Below, one piece after another: positions 41,916-54,079 of a stretch of 64,000 nt of DNA. The position numbers and the translations under genes are program-made. The DNA is from Nothopassalora personata. Its lineage: Eukaryota; Ascomycota; Dothideomycetes; Mycosphaerellales; Mycosphaerellaceae. The stretch covers positions 7,564,001 to 7,628,000 of the forward strand of contig CM066287.1 of NCBI GenBank assembly GCA_033816765.1, given 5' to 3'. The stretch's first letter is position 1. Each line of letters starts with the position of its first letter. A model generated the notes under the pieces. It was not told where the DNA came from. It worked only from the letters and a program-made list of their open reading frames with translations, and did no database searches.

Positions 41916-43520
41916 CTAAAACAGCTTATGCTCCAGCGTCATATCATTCTCCGGCTCAAGACCAACACAAGCCCGCATAATGTTAACCAAAGCACTCCTC
42001 TGCTTCGCCAAAGCATTGACGACAGGAGTACCAGAAGGCGTCAAAGGGGCCTTAAGCATGTAGCTCAAAACGCTCAACACACTGTTGAAGTTCTTGTACT
42101 CTTCTTCGCCATCGTGGCGCCATGAGATCCTGGTCATGAGCTCAGTGATCAAAACCAGATCAATGATTAGTGGCGAGGCTAGTAGAGAGTCCTCGCAGAC
42201 GTTGAAGATGCTGATGGTCTGATGTCCACCGAGGAAGATCTCAGCGTAGTACTCATCGAGAGCACGCTTGTTGTCGCCGACGGCGGGCATGTACTTGATG
42301 ACGACGGTGTGGTCTGGGTGCTCGTCCTTCTTGTAGAGCACGCTGTTCGCTGCGACCATGTCGTCCACGACATTGGACTTGCTGATCTCTTTGGAGCGGA
42401 ATTGTTTCTGTGAGGAGAGGTTCTTGCCGTCGTTGTTGCCGAGGTGGTTGTAGCTTGCGATGGATGTGAGCTTGATGCCGGCGTTGATGAGGAAGTCTAC
42501 AAGGGCGGACTTCATCTTGGTCTGGCCGGACTTGAAGTCGTCTCCACCGATGAAGGCATTGTGTTCTTCTGCGAGCCTGATGCAGCCTGGGACGAAAGTG
42601 TTTTGTGGGGAGCCGTTGATGAAAGGGGCGTTCTCGAGAATACTTGCAACGGCGAAGACGGTCGAGGGTGAGATCTCTTCGTTGCCGGCAGCGATGGCGT
42701 GCATCAGATTCTTGGAGGTGTCGTTGACTCCAGGTACGATGTCTGCGTAGCGCTCTGTGTTTGCTGTCCATAGCACGATGACTCTGTCTAGACCGTTGTC
42801 GGCCTTGAAGTCGCGGATGTCTTTTCGGAGGTGTTCGACGTGCTCCATGGATGCTTTCGAGCCAGGAATGACGTTGTCGGCACGATCGCCTTGGTTGGCG
42901 GCAATGAAGTCAGGGTAGTAGATACTAGGCAGTGGCTTCATGTTGGCCATCTCCTTCTTCACCAGCGATTTGAGCGTGGGCTCAAGGACTTGTGCTCGGT
43001 CCATGGCGGTAGCGAGGTCCATTCCGCTGATATCCCAACCACCGATGACGAGGTCATCGGGATGCACCATCGGAAGCATGCTCTGAAGTGGGATGTTGAC
43101 GTCCTCGCCAGTCTCCGCTTCTGTCCCGAGTTTGACGGTAGAGCTCATGACCACGGAACCATAGTAGTTGGCAGCACGAGGACCCTCGCGAGTCTCCCAA
43201 GTCAGCTTCCGCTTGTTGGCCAGAATGCCAGCTGTCACAGTTGTGCCGTTGTTGCCACCCAGGCCGACCAGCATGACTCCGACTTTGCCCACATGTCGCT
43301 TAGTCTTGAAGTCGTAGACAGTGTTCTTTGGCTGTGCAACATACTTTCCATCCACACGCTTGACCGAGGTTGTTCGGTAGTTGTACTTGCTTAGAATTTC
43401 TTCTTGGCCATAGCTGACGTTGGCAGCATCGACTAGAAAGTCAGTCGATGTTGCCTGGAGAATCTGAGTGGCTGTCATGCCAGTGGCAAAGCCATCTGCA
43501 TCATTTGCGTGAGGTGCCAT
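41916..43520 (-). CDS. ino1: inositol-3-phosphate synthase
   Basis: Converts glucose-6-phosphate to inositol-3-phosphate with NAD, the first step of inositol and phosphatidylinositol synthesis, in the cytosol. Intronless, 534 residues, the usual size. Motifs are the NAD loop [19 protein letters not shown] (82-100), [18 protein letters not shown], the [11 protein letters not shown] block, [15 protein letters not shown] and [20 protein letters not shown]. The start MAPHAND is the first ATG in frame; upstream sequence contains no family homology. The plus-strand frames opposite are shadows. Confidence 0.98.
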   Translation of the reverse strand: MAPHANDADGFATGMTATQILQATSTDFLVDAANVSYGQEEILSKYNYRTTSVKRVDGKYVAQPKNTVYDFKTKRHVGKVGVMLVGLGGNNGTTVTAGILANKRKLTWETREGPRAANYYGSVVMSSTVKLGTEAETGEDVNIPLQSMLPMVHPDDLVIGGWDISGMDLATAMDRAQVLEPTLKSLVKKEMANMKPLPSIYYPDFIAANQGDRADNVIPGSKASMEHVEHLRKDIRDFKADNGLDRVIVLWTANTERYADIVPGVNDTSKNLMHAIAAGNEEISPSTVFAVASILENAPFINGSPQNTFVPGCIRLAEEHNAFIGGDDFKSGQTKMKSALVDFLINAGIKLTSIASYNHLGNNDGKNLSSQKQFRSKEISKSNVVDDMVAANSVLYKKDEHPDHTVVIKYMPAVGDNKRALDEYYAEIFLGGHQTISIFNVCEDSLLASPLIIDLVLITELMTRISWRHDGEEEYKNFNSVLSVLSYMLKAPLTPSGTPVVNALAKQRSALVNIMRACVGLEPENDMTLEHKLF

Positions 43521-45166
43521 GGTAATTGATCTTCCGCAATGCGTTTGAATTCTGTAGTGCTGGTCAGTAGTGCAGCACACAAAACAAAGCAAAGTAGCAG
43601 CGGATAATTGGAGAACATGCAATGGGAAACAGCAAAGCACATACTTGTATGAGGATGTGTTTCAATTTGGAGGACTGTTTCCTTGGTAATGTCGGAGAGA
43701 CGTGCAGTTGAAGCTCAAAGGTACAGAAGAGGAAGGAAGAGCTTTGAGAGAAGGAGAAATTGGCACTTCTTATGTGTGCGTCGCTGACCGCTTCCGAGTG
43801 TTCCATGGCCGCATGATCATTTGCTTCCGCGGCATTTGTTTCGTTGGGCTTGTTCGCGACGACGAGTAGCAGCTACGGTCAATTGTTCAAGCCGTGCCAT
43901 AGCTCTTCGGAGAGAGCTGCAGGAGTATCGTGCAAAGCTAAGCCTTCGGCGGTATTGTTTTTCCGAGCCCGCACAGACACCGAGTAGAGGAATGAAGACT
44001 GCATTCTCGGCGACCAGAATACATCGGATAAACGATAGAGCCTTCCACTCTACGAGGAGACACGTCTTGCTGTGCCTCTTGCTCCTTGCAATGAGATGTG
44101 CAATTCGACTCTGCGCCCGGAAACTCGGGTCGGTCGTCACTTCACCAATACGGTCACGTTTGCAGTGCTTGGTCGTCCGCTTTGGCCAGATGAGCATCCA
44201 GGAACATATGTCGCAGCAGAAGAACTCTTCGACCTCGTCGCCCTCGGAGTGGTGTAGCGTAGCAGGCCGGCATTTTGAGCTGGCCTCTGCCATGTGTCCC
44301 TCGGGTCAATTCTCTCTGTACCCACGACGCGCGCAATCAATGCAACACAGCAATGTGAGCGGAGGGCGGCGGATGCAGGCTGCCTTTGGTCTCATCACGC
44401 CTGGTCGCACCTGAGTGTGATCAAACCGCACCAGAAAGAAGAAGAAGGTTGCTCACGTCAACTGCGACCACGCTACCGAGGTTGCTTCAGGCCAAGGACG
44501 GTCCGTGCCAGCGCCACTGCCGTTGCCGAAGCACGCACACACGCAGACAGGCATCACGTATCCGAGAACAATGCGCGCGGACGAGAGCAGTTCTGAACAC
44601 TGCTTTGGACTAGAAGGCACCATGCACCATGCACCTGTTACTCATCGTCTCGCCAAGTGCTTCTGTGCTTCGGGAAGCAACCCCAACACGTGCCCAACTT
44701 CTCGTGATGATCAGCCCGTAGACGTGGTCGTTGCATCGTGCATCTATTTGTGGTACTCGAGACGCGTCACCGCGGTCACAACAACCAAAATGTTCCTGCA
44801 GCTGGCAGGCCAAGCAGTCAACGATATGCAAGTACGTACTCATCGCCACCAATAGCGCAGTGCGAGAGGCGACCTTATCCACGCTATAGCAGCGAGGAGG
44901 TGTTGTGGAGAGCGTTGCTGTGCGAGTCCGCTTCGGTAAGGTCGCCGGGCAAACGACAGGGGAGCGTTTGCGGCTGCAAATGAGAGGCCCTGTTAAATAG
45001 ATGGCTCATGCCCTGCCCTTCAATCCCTCCTTCTCTGTCCCATAGTCCCTCGCTCAGCCTTTGTCCCCCGTCTCTACTGCAGCATTTGTCATCGATCCAC
45101 AGCGATATCTTCAACCTCACGACAGTACCACTTCTAATAACAGCCAACCCAGCGACTACCACGAAC
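43521..45166. other. 1.6 kb intergenic region, ino1 promoter side
   Basis: Presumed divergent promoter for ino1 and the wall-protein gene. Several short frames overlap on both strands; none is recognised. Confidence 0.5.
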
Positions 45167-45844
45167 ATGCGCTACTCCATCCTCGCCCTCGCGCCTTTCG
45201 TCGCTGCTGCGTACGGTCAAGAAACAGCCGGGACTGCTACTCCAACTGTGGGTCACGACTCCTCGACGCGTTCGGTCAAGGATAACGTCCCGACTGACAA
45301 GCAACATTAGGTCCTCACCGTCAGCAGTGCTTCCGGGACGGCCTCGAGCACGTATAGTTACTCGAACTTCATGACCAACTTCCTGACTCTCACCAACTCC
45401 TATGGTGTGGTGACTGGTCAGCCGACACTGAGCAACCCTGGAACACCAGTCGTCGTAACCTCCCAGCCTGCCGTCAACACCGACGTTGGTACCCCAGCGT
45501 CCATCCCAGCAGGTCTTGCGGCCGGCCTCCACACAATTGCCAACGGTGGAAACAACCTCTCGACGAACTTCTTCACCGTCTCTGTCGGTCCCTCGACAAC
45601 TGTGGTTCTTTCAAACACACACAGCAGCGCTACCCATACCGGCGCCACTGGTGGATCTGGCAGCGGCTCTAAGGAGACTGGCTCCAGCAGCTCTGAGGAA
45701 ACCGGCTCCAGCGGCTCGGGCGGTAACAATGCTTCTGCAACTGGAAGTGCTGCTGCATCCGAGTCTTCCTCTGCGGCCGATGCTGCCAAGGTCGCATCTG
45801 GCGCTGTCATCGGGCTGGGCGCAGTCTTCGTTGCTCTTTTGTAG
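45167..45844 (+). CDS. GPI-anchored Ser/Thr-rich cell-surface protein
   Basis: Exon 1 is 45167-45247, the intron 45248-45310 (GTGGGT donor, CTGAC branch, TAG) and exon 2 45311-45844, giving 204 residues. A signal peptide MRYSILALAPFVAAAYG starts the protein. A conserved-looking domain of about 100 residues follows (VLTVSSASGTASSTYSY to FFTVSVGPSTTVVLSN). Then comes a Ser/Gly/Thr-rich stalk and a C-terminal hydrophobic tail (AAKVASGAVIGLGAVFVALL), the pattern of a GPI anchor signal. The exact family is not recognised. It is likely displayed on plasma membrane or cell wall and heavily O-glycosylated. Confidence 0.82.
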
Positions 45845-46110
45845 ATTTAGGCATGAGAGAACAAAAGTTGGTTAATGCATAGTATGATTCGAGCGTTCAA
45901 GCAGAACACGCATTAGCTGAAGAGCATGAATTCGCTAGTTTGGACAGCAATGGCGGCGTCAGGAGGATAATGATCGATACCCTGGCAGATACAGCACAAG
46001 GACACTGTGAGCATGGTCGTCGTGCTATAATTACATAGTTGTCGCTGTATGGAGCTCTTAATGAAACACTCTTCCAGACCAAACTTCCTTCACCCCACTT
46101 CCAGTCGCTC

Positions 46111-48614
46111 ATGCATGGGTACCTTGTGGCTACCAAGCTTCCTGTACCTCGACTGCACGCGACCACTCGCCGTTTGATTCGTCTTACGGGAGCACGAACA
46201 TACTGTACATTACCTTTGCCCGCCGTAAAAATGCTGGAGAACGCAATGGACGATGCGACTCTGAAGCAGTACCTGGCAGACGGTAGGTCCATCTTCATCG
46301 CCATCTGAACACAAACACCAACTGCTCTCAGATCCGCCGACTGTCGTGCCATTGAGCATCAAGCCTCACTTCGAGGCACTGTCGACAAAGGAAAAGAAGT
46401 ATGCCCATTACATCTCGCGAGCAGCTCTCGCAGGCACAAGGGTAAATCTGCGCCAGGTCTCGCAGGAGTCGGAGTCTATCTACGACTTCATCCTCGCGCT
46501 TCACAGGAGCTGCCATGGTGGGTACCAAAGACCGATTTACCTTCATGGCCTATCGCTGATGGTTTCCAGGCGACTGGAAGCAGCTGTCATCAAGTGCAGG
46601 AGTCAGCGATGGCGACCTGCAACAGTTCATGAACTACGCAGCCCAGTTCATCGGCAACACTGGCAACTACAAGAGTTTCGGTGACTCAAAATTCATTCCT
46701 CGTGTGCCGGCGGACAAGGTCGCAGCGTTGGCCAAGACTTCACCTGAGGCCGAGAAACTTTGGAATCAGGTCAAAGATGATGTCTACGAATCAAAATCGA
46801 TCTCGAAGATGCACTTGGGCTACCTCGACGAAGGACATGTCTCAACTTACTATCCGGACTCACCTGACATTACACAATCTGAGATTACCTACGTGTCCGA
46901 TTGGGTGAAGGATTGTGGCCTCATGCCAGAAAATACCAGGCTTCGCAAGCTCGGCTCTGGTGACTTCGAGCTTTTGATTGCATCCGCAGTGACTGAGCCA
47001 GCTCAACGCGACCTTAAGGAGTCGCAATGGACGCTGGAAGGACCACTCAAAGGCAAGAAGCTGAGTCTAGTATATGGAGATCACAAAATAGAGATGGGCA
47101 AAATTGCTCGAAATCTGATGGAAGCCAAGAAGTTCGCCCTGAATGATGAGGAGGACAAGATGCAAGGCGAGTATGTCAAGGCCTTCCACGACGGCTCCAT
47201 GTTCGCACACCTCGATTCTCAGCGTCACTGGATCAAGGATAAGGGTCCCATGGTGGAATGCAACATCGGCTTCATCGAGACTTACAGAGATCCGCACGGC
47301 ATTCGTGGCGAGTGGGAAGGCTTTGCGGCCATGATCAACAAGGAGCGGACCCGTGCTTTCAGCAAATTGGTTGAGTCTGCACCAAGTCAGATCCCGAAGC
47401 TGCCCTGGCCACAAGCTTTCGAGAAGGACAAGTTCCTGGCACCAGACTTCACCTCACTCGAGGTTCTGACGTTCGCAGGCAGCGGCATACCAGCTGGGAT
47501 CAACATACCCGTGAGTTACACCAAATAAAATGACAAGTGGTTCCGAAAAATGATATTGAACGTGGTCACGAGAGGCTGCTCCATGATCATTCCCACGGAT
47601 GTCATACTGACCTATTAAACTTACAGAACTACGACAGCGTCCGACAAAACGAAGGCTTCAAGAACGTCTCGCTAGGCAACGTACTGAGCGCCGCCGCACC
47701 CAAGGAGCCAACACCTTTCATCAAGCCAGAAGACCAGGATCTCTGGGACAAGCACAAGGACGAAGCGTTCGAAGTACAAGTCGGCCTTCACGAGTTACTA
47801 GGTCATGGCTGTGGCAAGCTGCTGCAAGAGACTGAGACTGGCAGATACAACTTCGATCACGAGAACCCACCTATTTCGCCTGTCAACGGAAAGCCAGTCA
47901 GTACCTGGTACAAGCCTGGTGAAACTTGGGTACGTGTGTTCTCGGTCGTCGGAGGTGTGCGCTAACACGGGACAGGGCACGGTGTTTGGTGGCATGGGCC
48001 CCAGTTACGAGGAGTGCAGAGCAGAGGCCGTGGCGATGAGCCTATGTCCAGACTATGGCATCTTGCAGATCTTTGGCTTTGGCGACGGCAAGGAAGATAT
48101 CAACGGTGTCGCCGGCGATGTTCTCTTCGTGTGCTACCTCCAAATGGCGCGTGCGGGAGTCGCTGCACTGCAATTCTGGGATCCCAACAGTCGCAAGTGG
48201 GGACAAGCTCACATGCAGGCCCGATTCGCGCTCCTTCAGGTGTTCCTATCAGCCGGCAAGGAGTTCTGCGAGCTACAATACTCGCAAGACGACCTCTCAG
48301 ACTTGACCATCTTCCTCAACCGCAACAAGATCGAGTCGCATGGACGTCCAGCTGTGAACAAGTTTCTGCAGAAGCTGCAAGTATTCAAAGCTACTGCGGA
48401 TCTCAAGGCTGGGAAGGAGCTGTATGAGGGCATCACTAACGTCAACGAGTGGTTTGCATCGAAACTTCGTCCAGAGGTGGTCCGTCAGGCGAAACCTCGA
48501 AAGGTCTTTGTGCAGGCGAACACTTTCCTGGAGGGAGACGATGTCGTGTTGAAGGAGTATGAGGCAACGCCAGAAGGAATGATCCAGTCGTTCGCGGATC
48601 GTGACTACATCTGA
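46111..48614 (+). CDS. dipeptidyl peptidase III (peptidase family M49)
   Basis: Exons 46111-46282, 46332-46517, 46570-47510, 47627-47929 and 47976-48614 give 746 residues. Zinc exopeptidase releasing dipeptides from peptide N-termini. Both M49 motifs are visible: HELLGH (488-493) and EECRAE (546-551), plus the typical GFIETYRDPHGIRGEWEGF and GYLDEGHVSTYYPDSPDIT. Junctions were placed by restoring DPPTVVP, CHGDWKQL, NIPNYDS and ETWGTVFGGMGPS. The first 40 residues contain six Arg, two Lys and no acidic residue, and a second ATG at 46231 (MLENAMDD) begins the normal cytosolic protein, so dual targeting is possible. Confidence 0.95.
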
Positions 48615-48741
48615 GCCAAATCCGCAGACCGAGGTGGATCGATGAGCATTGCAACGGAGTGGGAACGCTGGATCAGACTTAGCATGGTCGCTGGAAACGT
48701 TTAAAGAGCCCAAAATGACAGCTCGTCTCTCCAAGCTGCTG

Positions 48742-49497
48742 CTACATGAAATCATCCAGAAAGTCCTCGTCTCTATCCTGGTTGCTCGACTGCGCCAAGT
48801 TATCGTCGGCATGCAAATCATCGTACATGTGGTCCTTCTGCCACTTGAGTCGTTGTCGCTCCTCGGCAATCTTCGCATCTTCTTTCTTCTGCACATCGTC
48901 AGTCCAACCCTCACACCCCAACCAACACCTATTTCATCAAAACGTACCTTCTCCTGCGCCGCAATCCTCTCAACCTTCCTCAACTCCCTCTCCCTCTGCG
49001 CCTTCTCCTCCCTCAAATCCGGGAACTTCTCCGCCTTTGTCTTATTCAACCTATTCACAATCCCATTCTCCCGCTTCTCCACGTACACGCGCTTGACCAT
49101 TTTGTCCGACTTGAAGCCCACCTGTCCCGTCGCCATGTTTCCGCTCTTCTTGAGGTTGCTCCATGGTGTGTATATTATGGTCACGTTGTCCTTTTTGTTG
49201 CCTTCGATGCTGTTGGCTTTGGTGAGTTGGGCGCAGTCGGTCAAGAGTGCGGTGGGGATGGCGTCCCAGGTCTGCCCGGCGGGGAGGCGGAGGTAGATGT
49301 GGGCGGAGGAGAGGTTGTCGACGTGGAACCAGACGTCTTCGGGCCAGCCGTGGGCTATTAGGTCCTCATCTCTAGCCAGGTTAGCGATTTGCTGGGAGGG
49401 TGGTGAGGGTTGGGTGTGGTGTACTCTCGACTTTGTCTTTGCCGACGTAGATGAAGGCGGGTGGGTCGACGACGTTGCTGGTGAAGTAGTAGACCAT
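48742..49497 (-). CDS. jlp2: Jlp2/CCDC25 family protein (NFACT-R domain)
   Basis: Exons 49497-49425, 49369-48948 and 48888-48742 give 213 residues. The NFACT-R domain spans most of the protein: MVYYFTSNVV, FIYVGKDKVENEDLI, WPEDVWFHVDNLSSAHIYL, then DCAQLTKANSIEGNKKDNVT and VYVEKRENGIVNRLNKTK. A charged coiled tail ends in EDFLDDFM, as in homologues (human CCDC25 ends DEFM). The first splice is fixed by restoring the conserved ENEDL. The molecular role in fungi is unclear. It converges on the DPP III gene with 127 bases between stops and is divergent from tsc10. Confidence 0.92.
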
Positions 49498-49712
49498 CTT
49501 GGTGTTGGTGATCTTGCAACTGTGGTGTTGTCGTTCTATTCACGGTAAATCGCAGGCAATGCTCGAGATTCGTCTTCCTCGGATCATGTCCCAGGATTTT
49601 GGGCGATCATGAGACCCCTGCAATCAGCTGCCTTATGAAGGCGCCTCCTTTGCTGACACCAACCTCGTTGAACATCAATGTTGGTATATATCCACATGGT
49701 AGACACAACTCA

Positions 49713-50894
49713 ATGGCCATAGGCTACTTGTGGGCCTCAGTCGGTCTATGTGGGTTGTTGTTCGTTCTCGCGCTCGACATCATGGGCCTCTTCTCCAGGA
49801 AGAACCACTTCGAAGTGGAAGGACGAGTGAGTTCATGCGTGATGCTCGATGAACAACCTACTAATATGATGAACAGACTGTCGTCATCACAGGTGGCTCG
49901 CAGGGCATGGGCAGAGGGTTAGCAAAACTTCTGGCACAGAAAGGCGCAAACGTAGTCATCGTCGCCAGGACCCAAAAGAAGCTTGATGAAGCTCTCAGAT
50001 ACATTTCGGTCTGTATGTGACATCTTCCAGAAGTGTACGTTCTCTGACCCAGTTCCATAGTCTGCTGCCAAAAGTCCTTCTACACAGAAGTTTCTTGCCT
50101 TTAGCGCGGACGTCACGAAGGTCGAGGAGAACGAGCGGATCATCGCAGAAGTCACTGCCTGGAACAATGGCAATTCACCAGATGTCGTATGGGCGAATGC
50201 GGGTTCGGCACATCCTGATTTGTTCTTGAACTGCTCTCCGGAACTTCTGAGGTCGCAGATGGATCTCAACTACTTCGCCGCCGCATATCTCGCACAAACG
50301 ACACTGAGAGACTGGGTCAAGCCTGCTTCTGGCAAGCAAAACGTCGCAGATCCAAACTCAGTCAAGCCCAGGCACTTCATCTGTACGTCCAGCGTGGCCT
50401 GTTTCATGGGTCTTGCAGGCTATGCACCGTACGCTGGGCCAAAGTCTGCAATGCGGAGTCTGGCAGATACACTGCGTTCTGAAGTCCTACTCTACAATGG
50501 AGCTCGGCGCAAGGAACCTGCCACAGGCCCTGCAACGGACATCAAGATCCACTGTGTGCTGCCTGGAACCATCACATCTCCGGGCTATGAGGAAGAAGAG
50601 AAGCTCAAGCACCCAGTGACCAAAATCTTGGAAGAAGGTGACATTGCTCAGAATGAGGACGAGGTGGCTCTGGCAGCAGTGAAAGGGCTAGAGAAGGGTG
50701 GGTTCCTGATCACCACGCAACTGTTGGGAGACGCCATGAGAGTAGGCACACTTGGTGGAAGTCCGCGCAACAACATCTTCGTGGATACCCTGTTCAGCTG
50801 GATTATAAATATTGCGTGGCTGTTCATCGGACCAGACATGGATTCGAAGGTGTACAATTATGGCAAGAAGAATGGACTAGCAGCCCCGAAATGA
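49713..50894 (+). CDS. tsc10: 3-ketosphinganine (3-ketodihydrosphingosine) reductase
   Basis: Exons 49713-49826, 49877-50008 and 50061-50894 give 359 residues. Second step of sphingolipid synthesis, on the ER. An N-terminal membrane helix ([20 protein letters not shown]) precedes a short-chain dehydrogenase: nucleotide motif [10 protein letters not shown] (43-52), WANAGSAHP, a serine pair at 192-193 and the catalytic YAGPK (Tyr206, Lys210). A C-terminal hydrophobic segment near 330 matches Tsc10/KDSR. The second donor is GTCTGT rather than the stronger GTATGT three bases on, because only the former keeps the frame. Together with dpl1 it covers an early and the last step of sphingolipid metabolism. 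Confidence 0.93.
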
Positions 50895-51340
50895 AACGCT
50901 TGCGAACGAGAAGCATCAAGTGCTTCGATCTACACGCTGTTGTCCTCGAACGACACAGCTTCCCAAAGCTTCAAGATGAACTCCATAGATCATTCGTCAG
51001 AGGCTCTTGCGACATGCCTGCAAGCAACGATCATCCGTAGCACCTATCTATCAATTCTGGGCTCGCTGACATGGCATGAGTGATAAGTCAGTTGTCAACG
51101 TCAGTTAGTGTGGCTGGTCAGATGGAACCGCGCTCTGACCAGGATCCACAACCCTGATTGGTCCTTCCGCGGAGCCGTACCTGACGAAACTCTTGCACTT
51201 TCATTACAAGAAAACAACACTTGTACTCGAGAGATCAGTCCCCAAATCTACAGCGGCAGGCTCGTGTGTCGTCCAACTCTGCGAAGGGAGTGCTACTGTC
51301 AATTCCGTTTCCGCCAAATCCCACCTCACAGGACGCAGCA
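50895..51340. other. tsc10 3' flank and promoter of the FAD enzyme
   Basis: About 450 bases; no gene recognised. Confidence 0.6.
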
Positions 51341-52890
51341 ATGGAAGAACACAAGCGAGCTGTCTCGAGGATAGCTTCACAAGTAGTCGACTTCCATCAA
51401 CGACAAGTTCCTTACAGGATCTACCATGGATCAACGAATACAACACAAGTGCGGGAGTTCGATCCGAAGAAGATCATCGACACGAGCAGCCTTAATCATA
51501 TCATCAGGGTAGACACCGAAAAGCTGACATGCCTCGTGGAGCCCAACGTAGGAATGGAAGGGCTTGTCGATGGAACATTACCGCATGGAGTCATCCCACC
51601 TGTAATCATGGAGTTCCCTGGTATCACCGTCGGAGGAGGTACGTCGTATCTCCCGTCCTCATCTTGAGGCGTGCCGCTCACGGAAACGCAGGCTTTGCTG
51701 GCACCGCAGGCGAGAGCAGCGGCTTCAAATATGGCTTCTTCGACCGGATCGTCAACTGGTTCGAGATTGTTCTGCCCGACGGTGAGGTCGTTCGAGCGTC
51801 GCCTACCGAGAGAGAGGATCTATTCCACGGCGCTGCTGGCTCTTTCGGCACTCTAGGCGTGGCTACCCTCTTCGAGCTGCAACTCATTCCTGCAAAACGA
51901 TATGTTGAGATGACCTACCATCCTTGTCGCAGCGTCAAGGAAGCCATATCGACTATGGATGTTGTAACCAACGATGATACTAACGACTTCGTTGACGGCA
52001 TTCAGTTCAGCCTCACGAAGGGTGTCATCGTCACTGGCAGGCTCACAGACCAACCCTCTTCTGGCAGCAAGATCCAAAAATTCAGTCGTGCTCAAGATCC
52101 TTGGTTCTACATACATGTCGATAGAGCGACGAAGAGCTTCGAGAAGACGACAGTGGTGGCTCCTGTTAAGGACTACCTATTCAGGTATGACCGCGGCGCC
52201 TTCTGGACTGGCAAGTATGCGTATCAGTACTTCCTCACGCCATTCAACCGCATCACGAGATTCGCCTTGGACTACTTCATGCACACGAAGGTGATGTATC
52301 ACGCATTACATCGATCTGGCCACTCATCTCGATACATCATCCAGGATCTGCTTCTACCGCGCAGTGGGGTCGAGGAGTTTATCCAGTTTGTCAACGACAA
52401 GTTTGGATTCTGGCCCCTTTGGTTGTGCCCGCTCAAGCGTGGCGAGCACGTCTCACTTCATCCGACGATAGGCGGTGACCCACCAGCAGATGAGAAGTCT
52501 GTCTCCTTTATCAACATCGGAGTATGGGGACCGGGTTCATCGAACTATGTGAAGTTCATTGAACAGAACCGACAACTTGAACGCAAGCTGCGGGAACTGG
52601 GTGGTATAAAGTGGCTCTACGCACAGGCTTTCTATACAGAGGATGAGTTTTGGTCGATATATGATCGAAAGTGGTACGAAGCATTGCGCGAAAAGTACCA
52701 TGCTACATATCTGCCCAGCGTCTTCGAGAAGGTCAGGGTGGACTTGACCAAGACACATGCGAGCACTGAGCAAAGATCAACTTGGCTCCGGACTCAGCTG
52801 TGGAAAGTTTGGCCAGTCAGCGCGCTATACGGAGTCGTCAAGACCCTTCTCGAAAGAGAGTATGGCCTCGCCAAAGGAAAGAGTGATTGA
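51341..52890 (+). CDS. FAD-linked oxidoreductase, DHCR24 (delta-24 sterol reductase)-like
   Basis: Exons 51341-51638 and 51692-52890 give 498 residues. A PCMH-type FAD domain occupies residues 1-210: DTEKLTCLVEPNVGMEGLVD, IMEFPGITVGGG joined to FAGTAGESSGFKYGFFD, and GAAGSFGTLGVATLFEL. The C-terminal region (DYLFRYDRGAFWTGKYAY to EKYHATYLPSVFEKV) matches the DHCR24 group. Such fungal proteins are often annotated as delta-24 sterol reductases, but fungi make ergosterol without this step, so the real substrate is uncertain. No membrane helix is obvious. Confidence 0.85.
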
Positions 52891-53044
52891 GGGTTGACTG
52901 AAAGGTTGGTCACCATGATTGCCCGCCGTGGCAAAGGTTCGGCCAACCTATGCGTACTCCACGTGGCGTAGTTCCACCATGCAGGTACCTGGTAAATAAG
53001 GCGAGGCTAGACCATTGCGCATACTTGCGAGCACCTTTCCCAGT

Positions 53045-54035
53045 ATGGCTACCACATTACGGAGCATCTTCGCAGCGTCTCTTCTCACCGCTATCGTAAA
53101 TGCAGCAAGACAGCCGTACGATGTATATAAAATCGTCGATGCGTTTCGCAGACCTCGTGAAGATCTGGCAATTCTCTGTGCGCATCGAGGTCAGCGGTAA
53201 GTACCATGTTACAGCACTTACAGCATGCTGATGTGGATGCGATAGATGGAACGGCACAACCGAAAACTCTCGAGATGCCTACTTCCGAGCAACAGCAGCT
53301 GGCCTGGAATGCATCGAAACAGATATTCGCCTTTCGGGAAACGGCCAACTGCCAATGATCCACGACACAGGCCTTGGCCGCGAGACAGACATTGGCGAAC
53401 GGACTGGTCAAGCAGCCTACAACCCTTTCACCGGCAAAGGCTACAACCCACGCTTCGAAGATCTCGACTTCATTGGAACAATCGAAACCCTTCACCTCCG
53501 TGACGAAGGCGGCAGAGTCCATGTAGAGACCGTCCCTACACTTCCACAGATGGTTGAAAGTATCTATGAAACTGGCGCCAATGTCGTGTTGCAACTCGAC
53601 CTCAAAGACAAAGAAGCTGTCGAACCAGCCTACTGGCAACTCAAGAACCTCACGAATCGTGCTGGTGTCCCTGCGGATGAGTGGGTGTATCCACAAGCTT
53701 CAAGCCACGTGGTGGAAGATTCCCGGGGAGTTTGAGGCCCTGGCTTGGGTCCAGGATGCGTTTAAGAGGGGGGGGGTTACTAAGCTTGCGTATCTTCCGG
53801 TTTATAACCCACAGGATGAGGGCAATTGAGATGTTTGTGGGGGGGGGGGGGGGGGGCGCGCTTAAAGGCATTTGCGAGGACGAATTATACGATTAGTATG
53901 GAGATTGAGATGAAGGCTACGGGTGGATTGTTGTAGGCGTTATTGGATTATGTTAAGCGCAAGGAGGTGGAGATGGAGGGGAAGGCTTTTGGGCCGGTTA
54001 GGACGGTGTAGGTCTTGTGGGATGCTGGACTGTCG
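53045..54035 (+). pseudogene. truncated glycerophosphodiester phosphodiesterase (GDPD), secreted type
   Basis: Exon 1 (53045-53196) codes a signal peptide and CAHRGQ, and joins at 53246 to WNGTTENSRDAYFRATAAGLE, then ETDIRLSGNGQLPMIHD: the His-Arg and Glu-x-Asp catalytic motifs of GDPD are intact. The frame breaks near 53685: the continuation (KLQATWWKIPGEFEALAWVQ) is in another frame. A TGA at 53827 replaces an expected Trp, and an 18-base G run follows at 53839-53856. Later pieces (NYTISMEIEMKATGGLL, KAFGPVRTV) lie in order with further stops. The gene ends where RIP-mutated transposon DNA begins (about 54080), so the C-terminus is gone. Confidence 0.8.
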
Positions 54036-54079
54036 AGGAAACTTTCTCCCGCTGACGGTAGAAGTTTATTACGCGTGGC

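Noticed and set aside
42222..43394. Plus-strand frames opposite ino1, up to 187 residues
   Set aside because: Shadows of a highly conserved gene on the minus strand.
21569..50894. A lipid-metabolism gene cluster (dpl1, ino1, tsc10)
   Set aside because: The genes are 6-20 kb apart, in mixed orientation and interleaved with unrelated housekeeping genes.
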